Shown here in pieces: positions 34,751 to 47,111 of a DNA stretch of 64,000 nucleotides (position 1 is its first letter; the number at the start of each line of letters is the position of its first letter). The stretch comes from Bathymodiolus brooksi. Lineage: Eukaryota > Mollusca > Bivalvia > Mytilida > Modiolidae. The notes beneath the pieces are model-generated. The model worked only from the letters and a program-made list of their open reading frames with translations, had not been told where the DNA came from and ran no database searches. Location: positions 50,681,203 to 50,745,202 of the forward strand of contig OY804586.1 of NCBI GenBank assembly GCA_963680875.1, in the 5' to 3' direction. A program made the position numbers and the translations under genes.

Positions 34751-37225
34751 GATAAAAGATTATGCAATCAAAACAAAAATTCTATAATCCGTCGATTGGC
34801 TTGTAACATGTAATAAAATGGTCATTGTCAGTGACTAATTAGTTTTAATCAGCAAATGAAGAAGAATGGATTGTTACAAACATTTTTATACGATTTTTGA
34901 AAATTCAAGTGACGAATTGGGTATGGGAAATACTCGTCACTTTCGAAAATCAATCGTCAATGATGAAAGTGACGAGCGCTATATAAATCACTGGATCTGT
35001 ATACCGGATTTGTATAAAATTAATGGATGTAATCACTAAAATGGTTTAATATCTGATATTTATTATAAAAAAAAAGCAATATTATTTTAAATGTAAAAAA
35101 TGCATAAAAGAAATGTAGATTCTTCTTCTACTACTAGTGGATTACGATATTTCTCCACTCAAGATAGGAAAAATTTAACTATCGAGAGTGGAAAAATATC
35201 ACAATCCACTAGTAGCAGAAGGAGAATCTCTATCTCATATGAGCAAAAGGTCAAACAATATTTTTAAGTTCATTTCCATTGTAAATGACTGTCGAAATGA
35301 AATTAGCAAGAATTTTCATGCAGAAATTTAACCACAGCTGTGATTACAAATATTACATAAAAATTATCTAACTGGCTAAAGAATAGGAGAAAAAATGTTA
35401 ACCTCATGTCGTTCATTTTAATGACTGGTACATGGTTTTGTTTACAAAGATTAATTACTTTATTTTGTTCTGATACGATCATGTATGTAATTATGGACAC
35501 ACAGTTGAGAACTAAAAAAAACTCCACACATTTGATTAATTCTAAGGTTCAAAATAATTAAAATCTGGTTAAATATGCTACACTACTTTAACATCATACA
35601 ACAGTCAGGAGTAATATTTGATAAACTAATGGGTAGATTTTATCTGTCAGTTCAATAAACCTTTTGCACATTCCCGGTTTGTTTCTAAAATTATTTTTTT
35701 ATACCTTTTTTAAAAGGGAGTTATCTGCCTTATGACAGGCAAAATGGTACCTGTTCTAGCAAGAACTATGGAAATGACAACAAATTGGAATATAAATTTC
35801 ATATAATTTGTTGATATTACCTTGGGGAAAAAATAGGAAGGATGATTTTTATAGCAACTAGAAAATTCACAAGTTGTTACAACTTTAATTTTATTTACAG
35901 ATTATCTGAAAAAATGATCTCATTTTCATTGAAGTTGGACTTTTTGTCTGCATAAAAGTCACCTAAATAATACAAAATGTGTAAAAATGTATAATTTTAG
36001 AATCAAATCGGAAAAGTGCAGAAGATCTATTGCAGGCAGTAAAGGAAAGCTAGAACAGATATACTTAAATTCAATCTGGAAGAAAATTCAACAAATCAAG
36101 TTTTTTTTAGATGCCAATGACGTTTATGTTATGCTCCATCAACATCTAAACTTAAAATAAAGATGTCGCTGTTTTCTGCTGGAAAGATTGTAAAAAAGTG
36201 TCTGAATATTGTTTTATCACAAAAAAATATATATAACTGAATTAAACCTAGCTTCATCATACACTAAAGAAAATTTGTTTGTTTTGTTTTAGACTAATTT
36301 AGTTGAGAGTTATCTCCCATTAAAATTGTTTTTACCCAATTTTGTTGAGTTTTGTCCCATTGGAATTATTTTTAGCCTTAATCACCCATTATTTGTTTTT
36401 AACCCAATTAATTTAATTGATCTCCCACTGAATATATGTTACTTAAAACTTGACCTTATACTCTATGTTTCCCCTCAAAATTTTCCTCATTAAACTTTGA
36501 TGCTGATTAATTATTTGATTAATAAAAATAAAAATTACCGGTACAGCATTGCATGACATCAAAATGAGAGAAAAAGACTTTAAAAACTAGTGTGTGTAGA
36601 ATAGTTAGTAGAAAAGGGTAAGAACTCATAACCAAGATTATTATGGGTCTAATTACCGGTATATGTATTAGTTAATATTTATTTGTTCTATGCATATTTC
36701 CCGGTTTCTTTAATGGTATATAATATATAGCTGTAAATAAATGAGGAAATAAACAAATAAATTTTTAACCAGATATGTGTCTTATTTTAAAATCCAGATA
36801 GACAGGAATATTATATATTTGTATTAGATTTAATACATAAATATAGTTATTTTTCATAGGTTGTATTTAATTTTTTTATGATTTCAATTTATCAGCATCT
36901 GTATTTTGTGTAAATCGGTACCATCTATCTCTGCATATATATTAGAATGTAGGATATTTTATTTTTAATTTCACCTTAAATTCCAAATAATTTTTTTTTA
37001 TGGGTCTCCTAAAAAGTATCATTTATTGATCAATAAAATTAATAAAATTGATAAAATGTTACATTTTTAATATAATGTTGAGAACTAATATCTCTTTTTT
37101 AATACATGTATACAAAATTTTATGACATTCCAGGAAATCCTGATTTTTTTTAATGATTTATGGTTAAAACAGAAATATGTATTGACCGACCATCAGTTTA
37201 ACATGAATTTTTATTTGAATTTTAG
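34751..37225. other. Gene-free AT-rich interval with one 113-bp hairpin
   Basis: A palindrome at 35117-35229 has arms AGATTCTTCTTCTACTACTA and the inverse, with ACTAGTGGATT continuing the stem to about 50 bp around a short loop. Around 36300-36430 there are loose repeats of TTATCTCCCATT/TTTACCCAATT. No exon was seen. Confidence 0.6.
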
Positions 37226-37500
37226 GTTCTGGGTGGCTCAATGAGTTAGGTAGTTGGATTTCCTAACAACTCATACAAGCCTATCACCAATATGGCGTGG
37301 GTTCGTGCCCAGCTTTGTAAATTACAAAAAGGGTGCACTCGACTCACAGCAGCAAGTGGTAAAGTTTACCAGTTGCTTGTCCATGGTCGGTGGTCCTCTC
37401 CGGGTACTCCGGCTTCTTCCACCACTAAAACTGGTCGCCATGATATAGCTGAAATATTTCTGAAAGTGGTGTTAAAACACCAAAAATTAAAAAAATTAAA
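37226..37500 (+). mobile_element. SINE family B
   Basis: Same blocks as 31596-31866: TGGCTCAATGAGTTAGG, GGGTTCGTGCCC, CTCCGGGTACTCCGGCTTC, GATATAGCTGAAATATTTCT, GTTAAAACACCAAAA. Confidence 0.85.
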
Positions 37501-37738
37501 TCATATTTGAATTTTGACAATTCATTCATCTGCACTAATAGTCATTTGCATGATTGATGGAAAATGAGATTTTTGTTATCACTCTATTTGATAGTTTTCA
37601 GATTGTACTAAAATACATTTTAAACTATTTTTTTTTATTTGGGGGTGAGGAGTGAAAAAAGGGGGATTGGCTGAATTACATTTATACGGTTTGTTGGTAC
37701 TTAAATCTAGTTCTTGAACTTTCTTGCATCAAAATTAA

Positions 37739-37902
37739 AACAATTGCCGCAAGTCACTGACAAAATTTATCACTTAATGTTGTATTGAATGCACCTATCC
37801 ATAAGCAGGATTCGAACTCACAACGTTAGTGATGATATGCACTATGCACTGATTGCATAGGTAGTTGTAAATCCAACTAGCATACGATCACGACGGTCCC
37901 TT
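37739..37902 (-). mobile_element. SINE family A, 3'-truncated
   Basis: Head and centre are present on the minus strand (plus strand GATTCGAACTCACAACGTTA and CATACGATCACGACGGTCCC). The 3' half is missing. Confidence 0.8.
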
Positions 37903-38311
37903 GAAATGTTTTATTTAAGGACTAAGCCATATATTGGATGTGTTAGTCAGTTGAACCCTTTATATGTGAACATGGATTGAAGGGGCCATTGATTTTACTT
38001 GAAGTAACCAATCATGTGAATTATCTGTGATAAATTATCTTAAAAGTTACTAAAAATAGACCATATTTTACCTTTTAAGTTAAGAAATTTAAACATGAAT
38101 TTCATTTTCTTGCATTAGAGCTTAAATTCACATTATGTTTTACTCCTAAATTTACTTCAAATATCAAAGAATTCTATATTTTGCACATATATTTTTATGC
38201 CTACCATTATATCAGATCGCAAGTCAAAAGAAGGACATGAAAGTAGTTTATTTAGGAATTATATGATGTAATCAAATGTACTATAAACAGATTTATCAAA
38301 TAGTTTTACTT

Positions 38312-38790
38312 CAGTGTTTTATCCGACTCTGACCTAAAGACTAGCCTTAATATTATGTGATAAACTCTGTCACGCTCTACAATTTGACCAATAATCTGTA
38401 TTTTCTGAGGTCAAGATATTTTCTGGTTTTATCCTGCCCACACTTAAAGGCTAGTCTAGATATTACGTGATAAAGTCTGTCAAGCTCTACAATTTGACTA
38501 ATAATCTTTTATCCCAGGTCAAGATATTTAGATTTTACAGTATTTTTTCCTGACTACACCTAAAGGCTAGTCTTGATATTATGTGATAAACACTCGAGCT
38601 CTACAATGTGACTAATATTCTATTTTATCCCAGGTCAAAATATTCAGATTTCACAGTGTTTTATCCGACCCTGACCTAAAGGCTAGTCTTGATATTATGT
38701 GATAAAGTCTGTCACTCTCTACACTTTGACTAATAATCTATTTTATCCCAGGTCCAGATATTCAGATTTAACTGTATTTTTGGTTGTTAA
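38312..38790 (+). repeat. About 115-bp tandem repeat, 4 copies
   Basis: Units start near 38312, 38427, 38540 and 38655 with the landmark CCTAAAGGCTAGTCTTGATA, then TTATGTGATAAA and TATTTTATCCCAGGTCAAGA. Moderately diverged. Confidence 0.85.
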
Positions 38791-39931
38791 TAAGAATGCA
38801 TTGAACAGCTGTTATTGATATCTTATTGTTTTGTTGTAATTTTGTCTGTTCTTTAGAATTTCTTGTAAACATCTGTTCAATATGTTGTGAACCATGTTGC
38901 TGTTATAATCAAGCATAAATTGTTTTGTATTTTTTTTCCATCTCTCATTATTGAATTGTTAAGACAATTACTACCATTATTTGTGTATAAATTTTCAATG
39001 AATTGCACCCCACCTACAAATTATCATTTTAAAGCATAAGACTGCATTCTGTACGTAGCAAAATACGGTAAACAAAATCTTAAAGAAACAATTGATTACC
39101 GTAAGTGTCCATGTATAATCTGCAGAAATTTACTTTGTCAGGTGACATTTTTGCAGGTGTTTAGTGCAGGTTTTTTTGTTTGCAATAGTATAGTTATTGT
39201 AAGAGTTTAGGCAATTTAATCTAATTTTATAAATGAAACTAAACAGGAAATATTTTCTGAAAGTTGAATAACAATATTATTTATGGAATTTCACAATAAA
39301 AAGAATCAGAAAAGATCTTATCAAAATAGCATTACTCTTTTCTGTTTAGATAAATATTTAACAATTACACATTTTATTTTTCTTGCTTAATGTTATGCTT
39401 TATTCACATTTTTCAAAAGTTTATATGAAGTTTGTTTTCCCTGGAGATTTTAGTGACCAATCAGGTGTACGGATAATACACATATGCAAATTCTTCATGA
39501 ACGACATAAAGAACAGCAATAAACACACTTGCTCATTAACTATTGTTTTTTTAATATATATGTACTTTCTGAATCATTGTTTTGGTACGTAGCCCATCAC
39601 TATTTCTAGTATTGGTGAGGGATGACTACAGCTGAACAATACTCTTGGGACCAATGAAGTTAACTTCTAGTAGATATATTTTCATTTTGAAAATTGACAA
39701 TGAAAACTAGATTATGTGTCATTTAAGAAGGTGTACAATTTTGGAAAAAATGGAAATATTTTACATTTTTTTCAGCTGGGTGTCATATTTGTCTACTATC
39801 ACATATATCACAACATATACATTTTGTATTGATGTATAATTTCAATGTTCATGTTTTTGAATGATCCAGCAACATTTTATTGAATATTTTATCCTTTGGT
39901 CCAATCAACAAATATTTATTACACCATTTTG
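38791..39931. other. Gene-free AT-rich interval
   Basis: No exon, repeat array or element termini were recognised here. Confidence 0.5.
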
Positions 39932-40097
39932 CAGGGGCAGATCCAGGATTTCAAGTTAGGGGGTGGAGTACACTTAAAAAAATTGGGCAGAGCGGAGGAA
40001 GGCGCGAAATATTTTTGGGTATTTCGTGTGAAAAATCTTTTTCCAATTTTATGGGGGGCATGTGCCGGGTGCACCCCCCCCCCTGGATCCGCCCCTG
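39932..40097. mobile_element. 166-bp hairpin MITE with CAGGGGCAGATCCAGG termini
   Basis: Inverted ends CAGGGGCAGATCCAGG / CCTGGATCCGCCCCTG enclose a G-rich/C-rich interior. CAG...CTG ends suggest a hAT-type MITE. No clean target duplication is visible. Confidence 0.8.
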
Positions 40098-40492
40098 CAT
40101 TGCATGACATTTGGTATATTACAATATGATCATGTTCACATTCGTCTTGTGACCTTCTACTATTTTTCCGTTGGCTAAAAAACATTCTGGTTGAACTTCA
40201 GATTCTTTTTTTAAAATAATACCTCAAGCTGGAATAAATCCTATATTCAATAATTTCAAAAGGTAAATAAAGGAAACTGTTACACTATTATTGACTATTT
40301 TTAGAACCAAAGAATATATATGTATTTGTCATATAAGTGAAAAACATGTTTACGCATATCTGAAGATTGATTTTATTGTTATTGAATATTCAAATGTTAT
40401 GAAATTATTTTCATAGATCTGAAATTGTACATTTGTTGGTATCTGTGAAATAAATCATTGACATATGTATTTTATGTCATAGTTTGATATTA

Positions 40493-40739
40493 GGGAACAA
40501 CCATTTAACTTTTAGTAGGGAGGGGCTATGATTCCCTCCTCGAGCCCAAAAATATTATTTAAGTGAAACAAAAATCAGATTATTTATTTTTTGGACATGA
40601 ACAAAATTAATTTTTTTCTTTAAATTTTACCCAGTTACATCGTTGATTTTGGCAGGGTCAAATTTATTTTTCTATATGATTTGACGATGTTTTCAGAAAA
40701 AAAATAGCACCCCCCTCCAAACTTAAATGGTCTTTCCCT
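40493..40739. mobile_element. MITE, GGGAACNACCATTTAACTT family, copy 1
   Basis: Left end GGGAACAACCATTTAACTT, right end AACTTAAATGGTCTTTCCC, with internal TTCTGATT/AATCAGATT-type words. Same family as 61504-61794. Confidence 0.75.
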
Positions 40740-40803
40740 TATATAAGTGTTAAATATTTTGTTAACAGATTATCACATCAAGCAACACTGTTGTATCATG
40801 TCA

Positions 40804-41575
40804 CATTAGGAAACCTTTCATTCCCATTAGGAAGCTCTCTACTCCTTTATAAATCTGCTGTCAAATAACTTTATTTTATAGGATCTTTGATGTCACATCA
40901 GGAAATCTTTCATTTTCATTCGGAAGCTCTCTATTTCTTCATAAATCTACTATGCTGTCAAATAACTAGATTTTATAGGCTCTTTGATGTCACATCAGGA
41001 AATCTTTCATTCCCATTCGGAAGCTCTCTACTCCTTTATAAATCTGCTATGCTGTCAAATAACTTTATTTTATAGGCTCTTTGATGTCACATCAGGAAAT
41101 CTTTCATTCCCATTCGGAAGCTCTCTACTCCTTTATAAATCTACTATGCTGTCAAATAACTTTATTTTATAGACTCTTTGATGTCGCATCAGGAAACCTT
41201 TCATTCCTATTCGGAAGCTCTCTAATTCTTCATAAATCTACTATGCTGTCAAATAACTAGATTTTATAGGCTCTTTGATGTCACATCAGGAAACCTTTCA
41301 TTCCTATTCGGAAGCTCTCTACTTCTTCATAAATCTACTATGCTGTCAAATAACTAGATTTTATAGGCTCTTTGATGTCACATCAGGAAACCTTTCATTC
41401 CTATTCGGAAGCTCTCTACTTCTTCATAAATCTACTATGCTGTCAAATAACTAGATTTTATAGGCTCTTTGATGTCACATCAGGAAACCTTTCATTCCTA
41501 TTCGGAAGCTCTCTACTTCTTCATAAATCTACTATGCTGTCAAATAACTAGATTTTATAGGCTCTTTGATGTTTG
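40804..41575 (+). repeat. 97-bp tandem repeat, about 8 copies
   Basis: GATGTCACATCAGGAAA starts near 40889, 40986, 41083, 41180, 41277, 41374 and 41471, plus a shorter diverged copy at the left. The last three to four copies are almost identical, so they were amplified most recently. Short ORFs here are repeat-frame artefacts. Confidence 0.95.
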
Positions 41576-42219
41576 GTAATTTAAAAAATGACCTTTGTTT
41601 TGATCTTCATATAAGTTTTGTTATGTCTTTAACAGTCTTTAGTTTCTCAGTAAAATAATATACACTACGAAAAAGTTAAGTTGCTATGGTTCCTAGATAA
41701 TATTTCTGTATGTTTATAGTTTAGTTTCTTTAAAAAAATAACAGCACTTTCTATTTATTTTTATTTTTTTCACAAATGTGTATTTATAAGGATTTTTTTT
41801 ATGCAAACGTGTATCTAAAAAGATATGACCTTATAAATATGAATTTTCCTTTAGATAGAAATAATGTTTTAAAATAAAAGCACTGAAAACCCCTTTTTTT
41901 GCTTATTCCATTAAACAGTAAAACAATAGATCGTCAATCATGGATTTTCGACTGTTTTTGCAAATAATCACACCATTTTGCTTTGCCATTCCCTTCCTAC
42001 CAATCTCAGTTGATTTGAGATTCTCATTTTGTTTAAGGTACAGCATTGTTAAGAAATGAAATATGTGGTTTATAGAGTATTTACTGTTTGTTAAAGATGT
42101 AACGTGACTTGTTAGATTTTGTATTGGTTTGAATGATAATAAATTTATTTAAAAGTTATTTTGTTTGGGTTATGCTTGCACCCTTAAAAGAGTAGAAGTA
42201 AGTGTTGGTTTGGAGTGAT
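41576..42219. other. Gene-free AT-rich interval
   Basis: No feature was recognised. Confidence 0.5.
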
Positions 42220-42710
42220 GGAGTGATGGTAGTTTAATGTCAACTCAGCAATTTTTCGGTTGTATCATGGGAGAACAAGTTACATTTCGATGGCATGATG
42301 ATAATGTCTGCTTTGTACTAAACCTAAATGCTTAGATGGATTTTATATACATGTAGTGCCATCTCACTCGATCAAATTAAAATTTGATATTTAATTGCTC
42401 CCGGTTTTGTTATGCACATCATAACAACACCAGGAGTAATTAAAGATCGAATAACCAAAACCAGGAGCAATTAAAGATCAAATTTTAATTAGATTGCATC
42501 TTACTGAAATAAGTCTGCGGATTGACATGTCGCTCCACTCGAACACATTATCCTGATTCCGAGCTAACCTGTATTGGCTCTTTCTCCTTAATGCTGTGTG
42601 TTCAGCAGAGAAGCAACCAATACAATTTTTTAGTCTTTGGTTTGAACCTACGATCTACCAAACTGGAGGTGAGCATGGTAACTATTATACCACCGATGTG
42701 GTTTAGAGTT
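42220..42710 (-). mobile_element. SINE family C, interrupted by a hairpin
   Basis: The tRNA-like head is at the high-coordinate end (minus strand TGGTATAATAGTTACC, GTAGGTTCAAACC). The tail near 42235 reads TTTAATGTCAACTCAGCAAT on the plus strand. A palindrome at 42375-42491 splits it. Confidence 0.65.
42375..42491. mobile_element. 117-bp hairpin inserted in SINE C
   Basis: Arms AATTAAAATTTGATATTTAA...CCCGGTTTTG and the inverse CAAAACCAGGAGCAATTAAA...TTTTAATT, with a third partial arm in the loop (CCAGGAGTAATTAAAGATC). Confidence 0.8.
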
Positions 42711-42959
42711 GAAGGGCTAACTATTGTGCTCCATAATAACCTAGTTTCTCATCAAAAAGTGTATGGAGTCCATCAAGTCAGTTTCACACTAGATCGGTAC
42801 GTAAGCACTGTCTGACACCCTAAGTTGACAACGTTATAGTATTGAAGAAGTAATAGCGTTTCGAGCATAGGTTGGTACCACATACAAAGTTAATTAACCG
42901 ATCGATCAGTGTATATAAGATTGTACGAGATGCATAAGGCATTGTTTCCAGCCATAGGG

Positions 42960-44700
42960 CTCAAGCTATAGGAGTGATTTTTGTTGAATGCCAACCCAGT
43001 AATTTTTTAGCTGTATAAAACTAGAGGCTCAGCCCACTGAGCCTGTATCGCTCACCTGACAATAGAATGATACTGAAGCAAATTTCAAAGGGAGATAATC
43101 ATTACCTGAAAAAACAGCAGCCATCTTGAATGGAGGGTGGGGCTGTCGGACACAATTTTAAAAGGGACACACCCAGGGACCATCTATGCCAAGTTTGGCT
43201 CCATTTGGCCAAGCTGTTTCAGAGGAGAAGATTTTTTTAACATTAGCCAATCAGAAAAAAGAATTATTCTTGGCGGCCATGTTTATAGGCCAAATGGAAC
43301 GAAATGGAGAAACTTTATAGAGGACCTTACATAGATGCTTACTGCCAAGTTTGGTTCCATTTGGCCAAGTTGTTTCAGAGGAGAAGATTAAAATATGAAA
43401 AAGTTAACGGATGGACGACGGACGCCAAGTGATGGCAATACCTCACATGGCCCTTTGGGTCAAGTGAGCTAAAAAATGATGAAAAAAGGGCAATAACTCC
43501 TAGACGGGTAATCAGATTTACTTCAAAATTGCAGGGCATGTAGATCTTGACAAGCTGAACATGTTTTCAGTTTACACTCAACATCTATCTCTTATAGTTT
43601 TTGAAATGAAGGATGAAAAGATGGGTAATCAGATTTACTTTAAAATTGTAGGCTAGGTTGATCTTGACATGCTGAAAATGTTTGCTGTTTAAACTTAACA
43701 TCTATCTCTTATAGTTTTTGAAATAAAGGACAAAAGGTATTAACATTTTGAAAATTTGACGAAAAAAAGGGCAATAACTCCAAATTGGGTACTCAAATTA
43801 ACTTCAAAATTACAGGGTAGGTAGATCTTAATATGCTGCACATGTTTGCAATTTAAACTTAACCTTTATCTCTAATAGTTTTTGAAATATCAGACAAAAA
43901 TGTTTAAATTAAAAAAAAAATAAATAAAAAAGGGCAATAACTCCTAGACGGGTAATCAGATTTACTTCAAAATTGCAGGGCATGTAGATCTTGACATGTT
44001 GCACATGTTTGCTGTTTAAACTTAACGTCTATCTCTTATAGTTTTTGAAATAAAAAACGAAAAGTATTAAAATTTTGAAAATTTGACGAAAAAAGGGCAA
44101 TAACTCCAAGATAGGTCATCAGATTTTCTTCAAAATTTCAGGGTAGTTAGATCTTCCTGTGCTGATCATTTTTACCCATGTCAGATTTCTGATATTATTA
44201 ACGGTTTTTGAGTTGTTACCAAAAACGTGCAATTTTACCCTATGTTCTATTTTTAGTAACAGTGGCCATGTTTGTTGGCCGAATGCAATTAAATGAAGAA
44301 GTTTTATAGAGGATCTTACATAGATGCTTCCTGCCAAGTTTGGCTCCATTTGGCCAAGCAGTTTCAGAGGAGAAGATTTTTTTAACATTAGCCAATCAGA
44401 AACAAGAATTGCCCTTGGCGGCCATATTTGTTGGCAGAATGGGACGAAATGAAGAAACTTTATAGAGGACCTTATATAGATGCTTTCTGCCAAGTTTGGT
44501 TCCATTTGGTCCAGTTGTTTCAGAGGAGTAGATTAAAATATGAAAAGTTAACGGACGGACGACGGACGCCAAGTGATGGCAATACCTCACATGACCCTTT
44601 GGGTCAGGTGAGCTAAAAAGGCGAGAACAAGTTAATTTTCAATGAGATGATGATGAGGTCTGCTATGTACTAGATCAATGTACTTAGTTGGATTTTTATA
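42960..44700 (-). mobile_element. SINE C fragment split by a repeat-array element
   Basis: Left piece GAATGCCAACCCAGTAATTT ending GCTGTAT (to about 43017) and right piece GAGAACAAGTTAATTTTCAA then GAGATGATGATGAGG (from about 44621) are consecutive in the intact family C copies. The element between them was therefore inserted there. Confidence 0.75.
43021..44614. mobile_element. Repeat-array element with end hairpins, inverted relative of 27687-30103
   Basis: Begins CTAG plus hairpin GAGGCTCAGCCCACTGAGCC. Ends with the palindrome 44585-44614 (CTCACATGACCC-TTT-GGGTCAGGTGAG) preceded by GGACGGACGACGGACGCC. The interior has about five 140-170 bp units (GGGCAATAACTCC, ACTTCAAAATTGCAGGGCAT). Both boundaries are fixed by the interrupted SINE C. 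Confidence 0.8.
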
Positions 44701-44764
44701 GTGGTAGTTATACACAGTATAAGAATTGTGTATATTACCTAGTGTACACAATTTGATGGATAGT

Positions 44765-44960
44765 AGTGTACATAAATAGTTGTGTATAATACAGTGTACA
44801 TAAATAGTTGTGTATAATACAGTGTACATAAATAGTTGTGTATAATACAGTGTACAGAAATAGTAGTGTATAATACAGTGTACATAAATAGTTGTGTATA
44901 ATAGTGTACATAAATAGTTGTGTATAGTAGTGTACATAAATAGTTGTGTATAATACAATA
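44765..44960. repeat. 28-bp tandem repeat, about 7-9 copies
   Basis: Unit GTGTACATAAATAGTTGTGT plus ATAATACA, with some copies shortened. None of the three frames on the minus strand has a stop, which creates a spurious 222-codon ORF (44735-45403). Confidence 0.95.
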
Positions 44961-45024
44961 CATAATGTACCATGGTTGTGTATATTTCCTATTGTACATG
45001 TACACAATATGTTGAGCATAGTGG

Positions 45025-45205
45025 GGTCATCTGCACCACTAAAGTTGTGAGTTCGAATCTCGCTCGTGACGAGATGTACTTGATACAACATTATGTGATA
45101 AAGTTTGTCTGTCACTTGTGACAATTCTGTGGCTTTCTCCAACAATAAAACAGACCACCACGATATAACTGACATATTTTTGAAAGTGGTGTTAAACACC
45201 ATAAT
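45025..45205 (+). mobile_element. SINE family A, head-truncated
   Basis: From the B-box region TGTGAGTTCGAATCTCGCTC through TACAACATTATGTGATAAAG to the tail GTGGTGTTAAACACCATAAT. Confidence 0.8.
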
Positions 45206-45297
45206 CCCACGAGCTCCCGATCCTGTTGAGCATAATAGTGTACATAATTGTAATAAAAAGATATAATATGTACATCTTGATGTGGTGACAAATACAG

Positions 45298-45452
45298 CAG
45301 GGTTCGCGAAATTGCATATGGGTTTGGTGGTCCTAGTGAAAAAAATGTCAGTCCTCATTAATTTTCTATTGCAAAATACCAATCTTGTGTCAGTCCTTAG
45401 CAAGATCTGCCCAAATTCTGCCGGTCATGTCTGACACATTTCGCGAACTCTG
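45298..45452. mobile_element. CAGGGTTCGCGAAATT MITE with TSD ATACAG
   Basis: A 155-bp element. Ends CAGGGTTCGCGAAATT and ATTTCGCGAACTCTG, flanked by perfect ATACAG repeats (45292-45297 and 45453-45458). Second copy of the family at 31235. Confidence 0.92.
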
Positions 45453-45492
45453 ATACAGCATTTTTAAATTAGGTAATTGTCTATTTTAAACT

Positions 45493-45513
45493 GTTGTTGT
45501 TGTTGTTGTTGTA
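45493..45513. repeat. (GTT)n microsatellite
   Basis: A run of about seven GTT units following CTATTTTAAACT. Confidence 0.85.
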
Positions 45514-45539
45514 ACAATGTTCTCACTGAATCTTTATTT

Positions 45540-45880
45540 ACAATTTGATGTAGAAATCTACATCGTAATACAGCAAATTATAAAAGTCTTAATTGTGGCA
45601 TACAAGCAACATTTCTTCCAAAATAAAATTTCATTACACATGCAGTTTCAGAGAAGAATATATATATAGATTTTTTTTTTAATTCAGTCAATCAGAGAGG
45701 ACAATTGCTCTAAGCAGCCATGTTGAATTTCCAAATGAAACAAAAATCACAGATAATACTGAGGACTATCAAAGTAATATTTCTACCAAATCAGGTTCAA
45801 ATTGACTGTGATTTGTGAGAAATATGAAAGAAATGTTATAAGCTAACGGACCCAGTCGACGATGGACACAACATGATGAA
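45540..45880. mobile_element. Decayed relative of the 43021-44614 element
   Basis: Blocks occur in the same order but diverged: CAGTTTCAGAGAAGAATAT, CAATCAGAGAGGACAATTGC, CAGCCATGTTGAATTTCC, then AACGGACCCAGTCGACGATG. No termini remain. Confidence 0.45.
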
Positions 45881-47010
45881 AATACATAAATGGACATAAA
45901 AAGGGAGATAATAATTTTACATACTACAAATTGTAAATGTAAAGAGATGTATGCACATGATACAGAGTTCCACTACTAAATTAAAAGGTAAAAATTCAAC
46001 GTTAAACTTGTTTTTCACTATATTTTATTTCTATCATAAACACTCAATTAATTACATATTACCCACAAAACATCTATAGCTGGCGTACATCATGCATGTA
46101 TGTATAATCTATTTTAATGAATCTACAAAACTACCATAATTAGTTGTGTCTACTACACACATTTTTGCTCATAAAAACGGTTGAGCATCCAAGGTGAACT
46201 TTATAGTACACAAGAATTCAGAAAATATACATACTATTATAAGCAGCAATTAAAATTTGCCTGGATAAGTCATATAACAGTTAATTTTAAACAACATCGG
46301 ATTTCATGTAATGCACCCTACCACATGCAGACGTACTACAATGCACATGTATGTATTAATTACAAATGTACATGTACATTCTCTCGTTCTAATATATAAA
46401 AATAGACATACATGTTCAGGTTAGACAAATTGCAGTTGCTATGGCAATGTCAACTTTTATACTATTTTGATCACATATGGAAAAAAAGAATGCCTTGCCA
46501 TGACACATTAAGAAAAATAACCAAATAAAATAATGTAGAAAATACATGTTGAAATGCTGAGTTTATGAATTATTTTCATTCCACATGAACACATTGTCTT
46601 TTCTGTGGATCATTCTCTCATGATTTGTATGTGATGACTTTTAAATATCACGAAAATAATTTTAAGCATGATTATACCAGTATATATTATTTGATTTCAA
46701 TTTATATGGACAATGTATGTGCTTGGTAAAAAAATGTTGTCTACAATAGGTTTTCTTGAAAAATAAATTTCTAATACCGGTACTACAGGTATGTCATGTA
46801 TTCACTTTGTAGTACAGTCCATTTTACAATACTAAATAACAAATTGATGACATTAGAATACAGTCAACTCCACTTAATGGAATATTGTATACTAGAATAT
46901 TGTGCATAATCAGATATTCTTGCAAAACACCAAAACCATTTGACATTTCTTGAGTTTTAAAGGAAAATAACTCTGTTTACAATAATGTATCAATTATTGC
47001 CTTAATACAA
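45881..47010. other. Gene-free AT-rich interval
   Basis: No exon was seen. A mariner-like half terminus (TACAGTCAACTCCACTTAAT) occurs near 46861 without a partner. Confidence 0.5.
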
Positions 47011-47111
47011 GGTGAACATTGAAAGTTGTCAACCAGAGGGTGGTTGTTTTCCACAAGGGAATTGGTCCAAGGGAACACAACCTCTTGAGGGTTGACAACT
47101 TGATGTTCACC
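47011..47111. mobile_element. 101-bp hairpin
   Basis: Arms GGTGAACATTGAAAGTTGTC...AACC and GGTTGACAACTTGATGTTCA-CC are inverted repeats about 30 nt long, continuing with GAGGG/CCTCTT. Confidence 0.8.

Noticed and set aside
40804..41575. CRISPR-like array
   Set aside because: Repeat units are directly contiguous with no unique spacers, and the genome is eukaryotic.
44735..45403. 222-codon minus-strand ORF
   Set aside because: Created by the 28-bp tandem repeat, which is stop-free in all three minus frames, plus SINE and MITE sequence; the peptide is repeats of YTTIYVH type.
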